A stretch of 5,596 nt of DNA. Source: Deinococcus aerophilus. Its GTDB lineage: Bacteria; Deinococcota; Deinococci; Deinococcales; Deinococcaceae. The DNA lies in the NCBI RefSeq assembly GCF_014647075.1, contig NZ_BMOM01000061.1, positions 1-5,596 on the forward strand, given 5' to 3'. The notes under the pieces were generated by a model. It made no database searches, had not been told where the DNA came from, and worked only from the letters and a program-made list of their open reading frames with translations. Position numbers and translations under genes: made by a program. Positions 1-4,685 of this stretch are shown here, in pieces (position 1 is the stretch's first letter; every line of letters starts with the position of its first letter).

Positions 1-63
1 CACGCCCCTCCTCAAACCACCCTTGAGGTCGGCTGGCAACTCGTTTTCCGTCCAATCTCATAA
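1..63 (+). CDS. Possible C-terminal end of an unidentified upstream gene
   Basis: Frame 1 from the first base reads 20 codons and stops at TAA (61-63). The deduced tail ends LEVGWQLVFRPIS, with alternating hydrophobic residues as in a beta-strand-rich C-terminus. The other plus frames also stay open for a while or look less protein-like, so the case rests only on residue pattern. No family can be named from 20 residues. No hairpin with a T-run follows the stop, so if the gene is real its terminator is not obvious. A competing minus-strand reading from an ATG at 61 is possible but has no ribosome binding site. Confidence 0.3.
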   Translation, partial: HAPPQTTLEVGWQLVFRPIS

Positions 64-221
64 AATCTGTCAGGCCGCCAGGAGCTTACCCTCAATGTGA
101 GCCAAGCGTGAGTTGAGGCAACAAGCGGGGGCCGGGAATTTCGAGCTGCCAGACGTGCATTCCGCCGGAGGGGCCAGCGCGCGGCTTTGTCAGCTCAATA
201 CTATTTAAAGCAACAAAAGTG
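64..221. other. Intergenic leader region without a recognised gene
   Basis: No reading frame here looks like a gene. The stretch becomes AT-rich from about 195 onward, just before the promoter of the Crp/Fnr gene. One TGTGA half-site of the CRP type is present at about 107-111, but its partner half is not TCACA, so it is not called as an operator. Confidence 0.4.
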
Positions 222-250
222 TTTACAAAATAGTAGAGTTGGGTTACACT
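222..250 (+). promoter_or_regulatory. Sigma70-type promoter of the Crp/Fnr regulator gene
   Basis: TTTACA at 222-227 and TACACT at 245-250 are separated by 17 bases. This is close to the TTGACA-N17-TATAAT consensus and lies in an AT-rich stretch in otherwise GC-rich DNA. Transcription should start near 257, giving a leader of about 58 bases before the ATG at 315. Confidence 0.75.
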
Positions 251-294
251 GTAAGCACGTCGGGAATGGTCCCGGCCTCCCCATCTTCCCCAGA

Positions 295-308
295 CGCCTC
301 AGGAGGCG
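295..308 (+). promoter_or_regulatory. Shine-Dalgarno sequence inside a short inverted repeat
   Basis: The ribosome binding site AGGAGG (301-306) has ideal spacing of 8 bases to the ATG at 315 and decides that start. It sits within CGCCTC-AG-GAGGCG, a perfect inverted repeat with 6-base arms. At least the outer four pairs could form in RNA and partly hide the ribosome binding site. Whether this is regulatory or chance is unknown. Confidence 0.5.
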
Positions 309-314
309 ATTCAA

Positions 315-932
315 ATGACCCAGACCCATACCAGCACCGCTGCCCGCACCTTCGTGGACACCGTGACCTACCGCCCCGGAGCCGTCATCCTCTACCCCGG
401 CAAGAGCGACATGCTGTACCGCGTGGCCAGCGGCCTGGTGCGCGTGCATACCATGGATGACGACGGCAACGGCCTGACCCTGCGCTACGTGAAGCCTGGC
501 GAGTATTTTGGCGAAGAAGCCCTGGCCGGCGTGAACCGTGCCTACTTTGCTGAGGCCGTGACCGACAGCAGCATTGACGTGATCAATCCGGCCCTGATGA
601 GCGCTGAGGACAACCTCGTCGTCACGACGCACCTGGTCAAGACCCTGGAGCGTGCCTACGAGAGCATCTACCGTCTGGTCGGCAAGCGCCTGCGCGCCCG
701 TATTGCCGGAGAGCTGCTGGAGCTCAAGGACACCGCCCTGGCCACCCAGACCGAGAGCGGCGAGACCATGATCTACGCCACCCACGACGAACTGGCCGCC
801 GCGGTGGGCAGCGTGCGCGAGACCGTGACCAAGGTGGTCGGTGAACTCAGCCGCGAAGGTGTGATCAGCGCCGGCTACGGCAAGATCACCCTCAAGAACG
901 AGGCTGCCCTGAGCACCATCGCTGCCGCCTGA
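315..932 (+). CDS. ddrI: Crp/Fnr-family transcriptional regulator, DdrI-like
   Basis: This 205-residue protein has the two-domain Crp/Fnr layout. The N-terminal cyclic-nucleotide-binding-type beta-barrel covers about residues 18-95, with the glycine-rich turn PGEYFGEEAL at 61-70. A long dimerisation helix spans about 97-137, and a C-terminal winged HTH about 153-195 (ATHDELAAAVGSVRETV, then GVISAGYGKITL as the wing). I recognise it as very similar to DdrI (DR_0997) of D. radiodurans, a Crp-like regulator linked to DNA-damage and stress responses; the symbol is from memory, not from a search. Length fits the family. It has its own promoter, a strong AGGAGG site and its own terminator, so it is monocistronic. 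Codons are strongly GC-ending, as expected for a resident gene. The opposite strand is open over the same span only as a shadow of this codon bias. Confidence 0.92.
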   Translation: MTQTHTSTAARTFVDTVTYRPGAVILYPGKSDMLYRVASGLVRVHTMDDDGNGLTLRYVKPGEYFGEEALAGVNRAYFAEAVTDSSIDVINPALMSAEDNLVVTTHLVKTLERAYESIYRLVGKRLRARIAGELLELKDTALATQTESGETMIYATHDELAAAVGSVRETVTKVVGELSREGVISAGYGKITLKNEAALSTIAAA

Positions 933-950
933 GTCTGTCTCCATCGCCGC

Positions 951-979
951 ACCGCCCGGAAGGTTCCGGGCGGTTTTTT
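951..979 (+). terminator. Intrinsic terminator of the Crp/Fnr gene
   Basis: An 11-base arm (951-961) pairs perfectly with 964-974 and is followed by a run of six T including the end of the stem (974-979). It begins 19 bases after the stop codon, the classic arrangement for a strong Rho-independent terminator. Confidence 0.93.
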
Positions 980-1023
980 GTTGCGTCTATAAACTGCTGA
1001 CGGAGAGAGGAACACACCAAGAC

Positions 1024-1052
1024 TTGCACGGCCACAGAGGTCATGCTACTAT
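1024..1052 (+). promoter_or_regulatory. Promoter of tRNA-Asn
   Basis: TTGCAC (1024-1029) and TACTAT (1047-1052) are separated by exactly 17 bases, each close to the sigma70 consensus. The predicted start near 1059 leaves about 40 bases of 5' leader before the mature tRNA. The GC-rich stretch just after the -10 box resembles a discriminator of stable-RNA promoters, which is an inference. Confidence 0.75.
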
Positions 1053-1098
1053 CCCTCTCGCGCCGGAAACGGCACGCCACACGCGCACAGCGCGGTAT

Positions 1099-1173
1099 TC
1101 GGCAGTAGCTCAGTGGCAGAGCGTTCGACTGTTAATCGAATGGTCGCTGGTTCGACCCCAGCCTGCCGAGCCA
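1099..1173 (+). tRNA. tRNA-Asn (anticodon GTT), CCA encoded
   Basis: The full cloverleaf can be drawn. The acceptor stem TCGGCAG (1099-1105) pairs with CTGCCGA (1163-1169). The D arm is GCTC/GAGC around loop AGTGGCA. The anticodon stem TTCGA/TCGAA encloses loop CTGTTAA with anticodon GTT. The variable loop is TGGTC, and the T arm GCTGG/CCAGC (1146-1150, 1158-1162) carries loop TTCGACC. The discriminator is G1170 and CCA follows at 1171-1173. It has its own promoter and terminator. A tyrosine-recombinase gene points at its 3' end, so it is also the likely integration target of the adjoining element. Confidence 0.97.
1125..1173 (+). other. Probable attachment site (attL or attR core) in the tRNA 3' half
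   Basis: Tyrosine integrases often recombine in the anticodon or T-arm part of tRNA genes, and the element then supplies an identical 3' end. Here an integrase gene ends 106 bases past the CCA, with arm-like repeats between. The tRNA is intact, as expected. The exact crossover cannot be placed because the matching copy at the other end of the element is not in the window. Confidence 0.55.
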
Positions 1174-1181
1174 GACAGAAT

Positions 1182-1205
1182 CCCCGTCCTAGACGGGGCT
1201 TTTTC
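1182..1205 (+). terminator. Intrinsic terminator of tRNA-Asn
   Basis: CCCCGTC (1182-1188) pairs perfectly with GACGGGG (1192-1198) around a 3-base loop, then a T-rich tract begins at 1200. It starts 9 bases after the CCA end. If the attachment core is the tRNA 3' half, this terminator came in with the element. Confidence 0.85.
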
Positions 1206-1227
1206 CTTTTGTATTCCCCAACCGCAG

Positions 1228-1266
1228 CGTGCCCAACGAGACCACATGCCCAACGCGTGCCCAACG
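1228..1266. repeat. Three direct repeats, candidate integrase arm-type binding sites
   Basis: The 11-base unit C(G/A)TGCCCAACG occurs at 1228-1238, 1245-1255 and 1256-1266; TGCCCAACG is identical in all three. The last two abut directly and the first is 17 bases upstream of the second. They lie between the tRNA and the 3' end of the integrase gene, where arm-type sites bound by the N-terminal domain of tyrosine integrases are usually found. Confidence 0.7.
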
Positions 1267-1278
1267 GGATTTTTATGA

Positions 1279-2481
1279 CTACTTTTTTGAACCCTCTATG
1301 AGGGTCGACAAGTCCAGAGTCAGGGCCTCCCTTTCCTTGTCGAAAACGGTGCGGTAACGGTCCTGAGTGAAGGAGGCACGGGCATGACCGACGTGCGCGG
1401 AGATGACCTCCACAGGCCGTCCGTGCTGGCCCTGGATCGAGATGAAGGAGTGCCGTAGAACATGCGTTCCCCGGTAGGGCACCTCCGCCGCCTGACACAG
1501 TGCGCGCATGAGCTTGTAGACATTGTCGGGGAGGATGGGGAGGCCACGCGCGGTCGTGAACACGGAATCACTCCCCACGTAGTGTGCGCCCTGAGCTTCC
1601 CGGTCAAGGATCACTTGATCCGGCTGTTGCTTGAGGATGGCGAGGGCGTCTCCCCCCACCGGCACAGAACGCCGCGACCGCGCCGTCTTGGGAGTCGTGC
1701 GGTGCGCCTTCCCGGCGAGGCTCACCAGCGCCTCTCTGATGTAGATGCGGCCTGTCTGAAGATCCACATTCTCCCAGCGCAAGCCCAGTGTCTCTCCGAT
1801 TCGAAGCCCAGTGGCCAGCATGAAGCAGAAGGCCACACCCCGCCGATCATGGCGGGCCACCGCATAGAACCGCGCAGCCTCCTCCTCCGTCCATGCCTTC
1901 ACAGTGTCATCCTGGGCAGCCTCTCGCGTGTAACGGGGCCGCACCACGTCTACCGGATTGCGGATTAGGTCGCCGTGCCTGACCGCTTCGGCAAAAGCCT
2001 GCCGCAGAATATTATGGATCGACCGCTTCATGGAATCGCCCAGCGGCTTGCCCAGCATGGCCGGCCGGCGCTTGTCCCGGTGCTGCAGGTCGGCATAGAA
2101 CGCTTCCAGATCCCGGGGCGTGACAGTAGCCAGCCGTTTCTTGCCCAGGCCAGGAACGATGTGGACCTCAATCATGCAGGCCTGACCCTGGGTGTACTTC
2201 GCCGCCTGGCTGTCCTTGCGCAACGCGTGCCAGGCGCGGATGTAGTCCTCAACCGTCACCTTCTCCATCACCGCAAACTGGCCGCGGGCCGCGTCCGCAA
2301 TGACCCGACTCTGGGCACGCTCAGCTTCCGACTTGGTGCTCTCCGTGCCAACGACGCGTTTTTTCTCTCCGTTTGGCAGCTCCACTGTGGCGCGCCACTG
2401 CCATTTGCCCGACGGCAACTGCCTGAGACCACCCAGACCATTGCCACGCTTCTGGGCCTTCTTTTTAGTTTTCACCGCCAC
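1279..2481 (-). CDS. int: Tyrosine recombinase (site-specific integrase)
   Basis: This 400-residue protein catalyses integration and, with an excisionase, excision of the element. The N-terminus is lysine-rich, then an arm-binding type segment follows (about 17-65, SGKWQWRATVELPNGEKKR). A core-binding SAM-like domain lies at about 73-180 (VEDYIRAW to LIRNPVD). The catalytic domain occupies about 195-385. The full active set is visible: R227 in ATGLRIGE, K265, H340 and R343 in HVLRHSF, H366 in VGHA, and nucleophile Y376 in TQDRYR. Length is typical of phage and ICE integrases. The GTG start is fixed by AGAGGAG four bases upstream. That site lies within the end of the XRE gene, with which int overlaps by 17 bp, so translation is probably coupled. 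It ends TAG close to the arm-like repeats and the tRNA. Sure of family; the target site is inferred. Confidence 0.96.
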   Translation of the reverse strand: MAVKTKKKAQKRGNGLGGLRQLPSGKWQWRATVELPNGEKKRVVGTESTKSEAERAQSRVIADAARGQFAVMEKVTVEDYIRAWHALRKDSQAAKYTQGQACMIEVHIVPGLGKKRLATVTPRDLEAFYADLQHRDKRRPAMLGKPLGDSMKRSIHNILRQAFAEAVRHGDLIRNPVDVVRPRYTREAAQDDTVKAWTEEEAARFYAVARHDRRGVAFCFMLATGLRIGETLGLRWENVDLQTGRIYIREALVSLAGKAHRTTPKTARSRRSVPVGGDALAILKQQPDQVILDREAQGAHYVGSDSVFTTARGLPILPDNVYKLMRALCQAAEVPYRGTHVLRHSFISIQGQHGRPVEVISAHVGHARASFTQDRYRTVFDKEREALTLDLSTLIEGSKK

Positions 2482-2689
2482 GTTGCTCCTCTAAAGGAAT
2501 GGTGATTTCCACGGTCAGCGCGAGGGCATCAAGAATGGCCGGCCAGTGGCTATCCTGCCGAACCAGAGGGGTCTTCAAGGTGCGACTCAGAATGGACGGC
2601 GTGGTGCCCAACTGCTCGGCCAGCTGAGCCTGAGTCAGCCCCAGCGTCTTCAACCGGCTCTGAATGACTTGCTTGGGATTTGGCTGCAC
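2465..2689 (-). CDS. XRE-family helix-turn-helix regulator
   Basis: This 74-residue protein contains a Cro/C1-type HTH at about residues 9-40 (IQSRLKTLGLTQAQLAEQLG, then TTPSILSRTLK). The LTQAQLAEQLG segment is the typical first two helices and TTPSILSR the recognition helix. A short C-terminal segment follows (WPAILDALALTVEITI). The GTG at 2689 is the first usable start after an in-frame TAA. No purine-rich ribosome site precedes it; a -10-like TATAGT ends 6 bases before it. It lies just upstream of int and overlaps it by 17 bp, so it probably controls integrase expression or the lysogeny-like state of the element. That role is an inference from position. Confidence 0.85.
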   Translation of the reverse strand: MQPNPKQVIQSRLKTLGLTQAQLAEQLGTTPSILSRTLKTPLVRQDSHWPAILDALALTVEITIPLEEQRGGEN

Positions 2690-2695
2690 CTGTGC

Positions 2696-2723
2696 ACTAT
2701 AAGCTTATGAGCGGTTGCCGCAA
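2696..2723 (-). promoter_or_regulatory. Candidate leaderless promoter for the XRE-int pair
   Basis: On the minus strand TATAGT (2701-2696) lies 6 bases before the GTG of the XRE gene, so the RNA would begin at or next to the start codon. The TANNNT box next to a start codon is the known leaderless pattern in Deinococcus. The upstream TTGCGG (2723-2718, spacer 16) is a weak -35. The box overlaps the palindrome ATAAGCTTAT (2699-2708), a possible operator for the XRE protein. Confidence 0.45.
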
Positions 2724-3086
2724 ACATTCGGGGGCAGCGCTGTGGGCCGCTGCCAGGCGAATGAACTGGCAGGCCAGTCGCTCTGTATCTGCCTTCTCCT
2801 GAAAGCGAGCCCGTACTGACCCATAGATGGAGCCACCGCTGCCTCGTCCGGAGGGAGCGCCCGACGGCCCCACCTATGGAATGCAGGATGATGTATTGGC
2901 GAACCCGATGACCGACTCGGTTGCCGTCTCACTCGTGGGTTCTTCAATCAATTGCACAATGCGCGCGCACGATCCTGACAGGAGGCTGTCATGCTCTGCT
3001 GCAGCGCATGAGGCATGTTCCCGTCGGATGCAGTGGCGGCAGGTGGGCGCTGTGCCATCCCTCTGACTGCGTCCGATTTCAGGCCC
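2697..3086 (-). pseudogene. Degenerate or stop-interrupted small gene
   Basis: One minus-strand frame stays open from 3086 to the TAG at 2697-2699 apart from a single TAG at 2874-2876. The first part, 70 codons, holds a cysteine/histidine cluster TCRHCIRREHASC (residues 15-27), then ARIVQLIEEPTSETATESV (41-59). After the amber codon, 58 codons (possible GTG start at 2873) give a helix-like run from ARFQEKADTERLACQFIRLA, ending at LISL. No good ATG or ribosome site begins the upper part, where a TGA at 3087-3089 precedes it. The lower part ends 7 bases before the XRE gene, as in an operon. I do not recognise the family. It may be a decayed gene, two small genes, or chance openness in GC-rich DNA; third-position GC is only moderate. 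Confidence 0.4.
2976..2991. repeat. Short perfect inverted repeat
   Basis: TGACAG and CTGTCA flank a GAGG loop. It lies next to alternating GCGCGCGC (2961-2968) and ATTGCACAAT (2951-2960), inside the putative degenerate gene. There is no T-run, so it is not a terminator. An origin or protein site is conceivable but unsupported. Confidence 0.35.
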
Positions 3087-3313
3087 TCAAAGGATGGGTG
3101 CGCACGGTGGCTGCCCGCGAAACGGCCTGCACGGTGGCCTGAGTGGCAGGCATGGCCTGCCCCCGCGCGCGACAAGCTCACGGCTGGAACCCAATTTCTA
3201 AGTTGAGAGCGTCCAGGTTCATGGCAACCGCAGTTGGCTTCCCCATCCGGAAGAACCTGTGGATGGAGAAGCATGGGGAAAATAATTTGAAACACGGAGG
3301 GTATTGGAGGGGG
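3087..3313. other. Non-coding or decayed gap between rep-like gene and small gene
   Basis: No convincing gene is seen on either strand. On the minus strand a 22-codon stretch from an ATG at about 3257 ends NLDALNLEIGFQP then TGA (about 3190), which could be a relic of a longer protein. A second mini-ORF from an ATG at about 3154 encodes about 24 residues. A locally AT-rich patch lies at about 3278-3295, just downstream of the rep-like gene. Confidence 0.35.
3145..3161. repeat. Perfect hairpin, 7-base arms
   Basis: GGCAGGC and GCCTGCC flank a 3-base ATG loop. Nearby copies of GGCCTG (about 3124 and 3136) add to the repeat density. No T-tract follows on either strand, so it is not an intrinsic terminator. 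It lies in the untranslated gap after the rep-like gene, where single-strand origins or nick sites can sit, but no known nick sequence is present. Confidence 0.45.
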
Positions 3314-3560
3314 TTAGATCATGTGCACTCCTGTAAGGACCTCATCGGGGTCTGTGGAGGTGGGGCGGTCACCAGGACAGGGAACTTGGCGCAGGGCAGA
3401 GGCGGCGGTGGTGGTCAGCTTGCCCTGCATGACCACGGAGGCGCCCGAGCAGCAGACGATCCATACAAACGGGAACAGGCGCTTGGCGCCCGCAAGGGAA
3501 TGACCCGAGGAAAGGATGGGGTGTCGGGGACGCCCTGGAACGGCAAAGGAAGGACTCTGG
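3314..3560 (-). pseudogene. Out-of-frame continuation of the rep-like gene
   Basis: From at least 3493 down to the TAA at 3314-3316, the -1 frame relative to the rep-like gene has strong Deinococcus-like codon use: of the first 31 codons after 3493 only two end in A or T. It encodes GAKRLFPFVWIVCCSGASVV followed by a TTTAASAL segment and ends LTGVHMI. The original frame over the same stretch has about 11 A/T-ending codons of 26. Joining the two in the 3495-3560 interval gives a protein of about 306 residues. The junction region has two GGGG runs (3518-3521, 3526-3529; CCCC on the coding strand). The break could be a real mutation, a sequencing error, or a programmed -1 shift; no classic X-XXY-YYZ slippery heptamer is seen. 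Confidence 0.6.
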
Positions 3561-4233
3561 GAACAGAGGCCAAGAAACCTTTCCAGCCGCCCACCTTTGC
3601 CGTGATGCCCGGGCGAAGAGCCGGTTTGAGGCGGGGCAGATGGGTGGTCCAGGACCGACGGGGCAACCGCTTGCCCCAGGCAATGTGGCGGGCCTGCAAA
3701 TACAACTCCGCCGCGTCGAGGGCCTGACGTTCCCGCTTGGCCGAGCTGAATCGGACTTGGTCTGCCCACCGAGGCCGACACCCACGCTCGTCGCTGGGTC
3801 TGGAAAAATACCGCGCCAGATTGCACAGGTGACGGTCATCCTGGACCACCGTGCAATGGACTGCCGAGGGCAGGTGCTCAAGGTCCGGGACCATGGCGAG
3901 GACGTGAAGATGAGGCTTGCCCGAGCGGCTCAGGGCCAACCGGACATACCGTGGCATCTCTCCCAGCAGTCGCTTTAATTCTTGTCGGGCCAGCGCCGGA
4001 CCGTCATGGTAGAAGTCGATTCCGGCCGGCAAACGAACCACCAGGTGGCACAGCTGACCCACCCTGCACGCCAACAATCGGCAAAGAATCCCCTCCCCAT
4101 TGCCAAAGAGCTCAGCCGCCCCCCGTTGGCGCTTGGCCCAGGTGTCTGTGACCGCATCCGGCACCCAGTCACAGCCGGGGCGCTGCTGCTGGTAACGGAA
4201 GGTGTAGGGGTGTGTGTGGACATCGGCCAGCAC
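3415..4233 (-). CDS. Probable HUH-type replication initiator or relaxase, C-terminus frameshifted
   Basis: As read it is 272 residues. Residues 94-114 (PRYVRLALSRSGKPHLHVLA) hold an H108-L109-H110 pair preceded by a hydrophobic strand, as in the metal-binding HUH motif of rolling-circle Rep, relaxase and IS91-type enzymes. LARYFSRPSDER (139-150) with Y142 fits a catalytic-tyrosine helix, and CHLVVRLPAG (62-71) fits the first conserved strand. If correct it nicks one DNA strand at an origin. The start GTG at 4233 has GAGGCGG about 7 bases upstream and an in-frame TGA six codons before. After about residue 225 the frame looks wrong: codons lose their GC-ending bias and the sequence becomes S/P/A/R-rich, while the -1 frame takes over. 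It lies downstream of the excisionase gene on the same strand. The HUH assignment is motif-based; an unrelated protein with a chance HLH is possible. Confidence 0.55.
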   Translation of the reverse strand: MLADVHTHPYTFRYQQQRPGCDWVPDAVTDTWAKRQRGAAELFGNGEGILCRLLACRVGQLCHLVVRLPAGIDFYHDGPALARQELKRLLGEMPRYVRLALSRSGKPHLHVLAMVPDLEHLPSAVHCTVVQDDRHLCNLARYFSRPSDERGCRPRWADQVRFSSAKRERQALDAAELYLQARHIAWGKRLPRRSWTTHLPRLKPALRPGITAKVGGWKGFLASVPRVLPLPFQGVPDTPSFPRVIPLRAPSACSRLYGSSAARAPPWSCRAS

Positions 4234-4268
4234 GAGAACGCCGCCTCAAAACGGCAATAGGGCGCCGC

Positions 4269-4287
4269 AGCGGCCATTGAGGCCGCT
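4269..4287. repeat. Perfect inverted repeat upstream of the rep-like gene
   Basis: AGCGGCC and GGCCGCT flank a 5-base loop. It lies in the 136-base gap between the excisionase-like gene and the rep-like gene, about 36 bases before the rep start. No T-run follows on either strand. It could form a hairpin in the rep leader or be a protein site; no function is shown. Confidence 0.45.
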
Positions 4288-4369
4288 ACGAAGTCAGAGG
4301 AATTCAGTGGGGCTGCTGTCGGAACAGGCCTGCCGGGATGCTCATCCTGGAGGCGGGTCCCACGGACCG

Positions 4370-4630
4370 TTACTCGGTCTGGCCAGCCAGAAATTCATCA
4401 ATGGCCGTGAGCGGGACCAGGATTTTGCGCCCCACCAGGATGCAGCGCAGCTGCCTGGCGCGGATCAACTCGTAGACGCCATTCCTTCCGACGCCCAGAA
4501 TCTGCGCCACCTCCTCAGGTTTGCGGGTCCGGCGGGGGTCCACACTGCTCGCCCCACTCCGCTCCCGACTACCGCTGTGGGCGGAGGCAGTCCCTTCCAG
4601 TGCGCTCTGGCGATCGTCCTGTGCGTTCAT
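4370..4630 (-). CDS. Excisionase-family HTH DNA-binding protein
   Basis: This 86-residue protein has a disordered S/R-rich N-terminus (1-34) and a C-terminal winged HTH of the excisionase/MerR-like type (about 35-83). The pattern is RKPEEVAQILGVGRNGVYEL, then IRARQLRCILVGRKILVPLTAIDEFL. The 'VGR...VP...IDEFL' ending is the usual signature of these small proteins. Such proteins bend DNA at attachment sites to favour excision, or repress. ATG at 4630 is chosen because the reading frame upstream runs through the divergent promoter and has odd composition. The ribosome site is weak (GGGAC just before ATG). It is the first gene of the minus-strand set and probably starts the xis-rep-int operon. 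Excision function is inferred from neighbours; it could instead regulate copy number. Confidence 0.8.
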   Translation of the reverse strand: MNAQDDRQSALEGTASAHSGSRERSGASSVDPRRTRKPEEVAQILGVGRNGVYELIRARQLRCILVGRKILVPLTAIDEFLAGQTE

Positions 4631-4653
4631 GTCCCGTACTGTGTCAAGATTTC

Positions 4654-4685
4654 CGTTACTGTTATAGGTATCGTGACCAGTAACG
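4654..4685. promoter_or_regulatory. Inverted-repeat operator in a divergent promoter region
   Basis: CGTTACTG (4654-4661) and CAGTAACG (4678-4685) form a perfect inverted repeat with 8-base arms and a 16-base spacer. It lies between the divergent excisionase-like gene (start 4630, minus) and zinc-finger gene (start 4673, plus). It covers the GTG of the latter and candidate -10 boxes of both: TATAGG at 4663-4668 on plus, TATAAC at 4666-4661 on minus with a weak TTGCGT at 4688-4683. A bound dimer would shut both genes. The binder is unknown; any of the three DNA-binding proteins of the element is possible. CCGTTACT also recurs at 4367-4374. Confidence 0.5.

Noticed and set aside
104..124. CRP-like site near TGTGA
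   Set aside because: Only one half-site matches; the second half reads CGTGA instead of TCACA in the correct orientation.
201..944. Long minus-strand open frame, 247 codons
   Set aside because: It is the antisense shadow of the GC3-rich Crp/Fnr gene, with low-complexity G/A/H-rich composition and no family resemblance.
1462..2505. Plus-strand open frames opposite the integrase
   Set aside because: The minus-strand integrase has every catalytic residue and a good ribosome site; the plus frames are its antisense.
3143..3978. Plus-strand open frames opposite the rep-like gene
   Set aside because: They have G/R/P-rich composition and no motif, while the minus strand shows HUH-like motifs and codon bias.
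4642..4647. Perfect TTGACA on the minus strand before the excisionase-like gene
   Set aside because: A -10 box at 16-18 bases would fall inside the coding region and the sequence there (about GCACAG) does not match.
4214..4672. N-terminal extension of the zinc-finger frame back to 4214
   Set aside because: It runs antisense through the excisionase-like gene and the divergent promoter region; the open frame there is a shadow.
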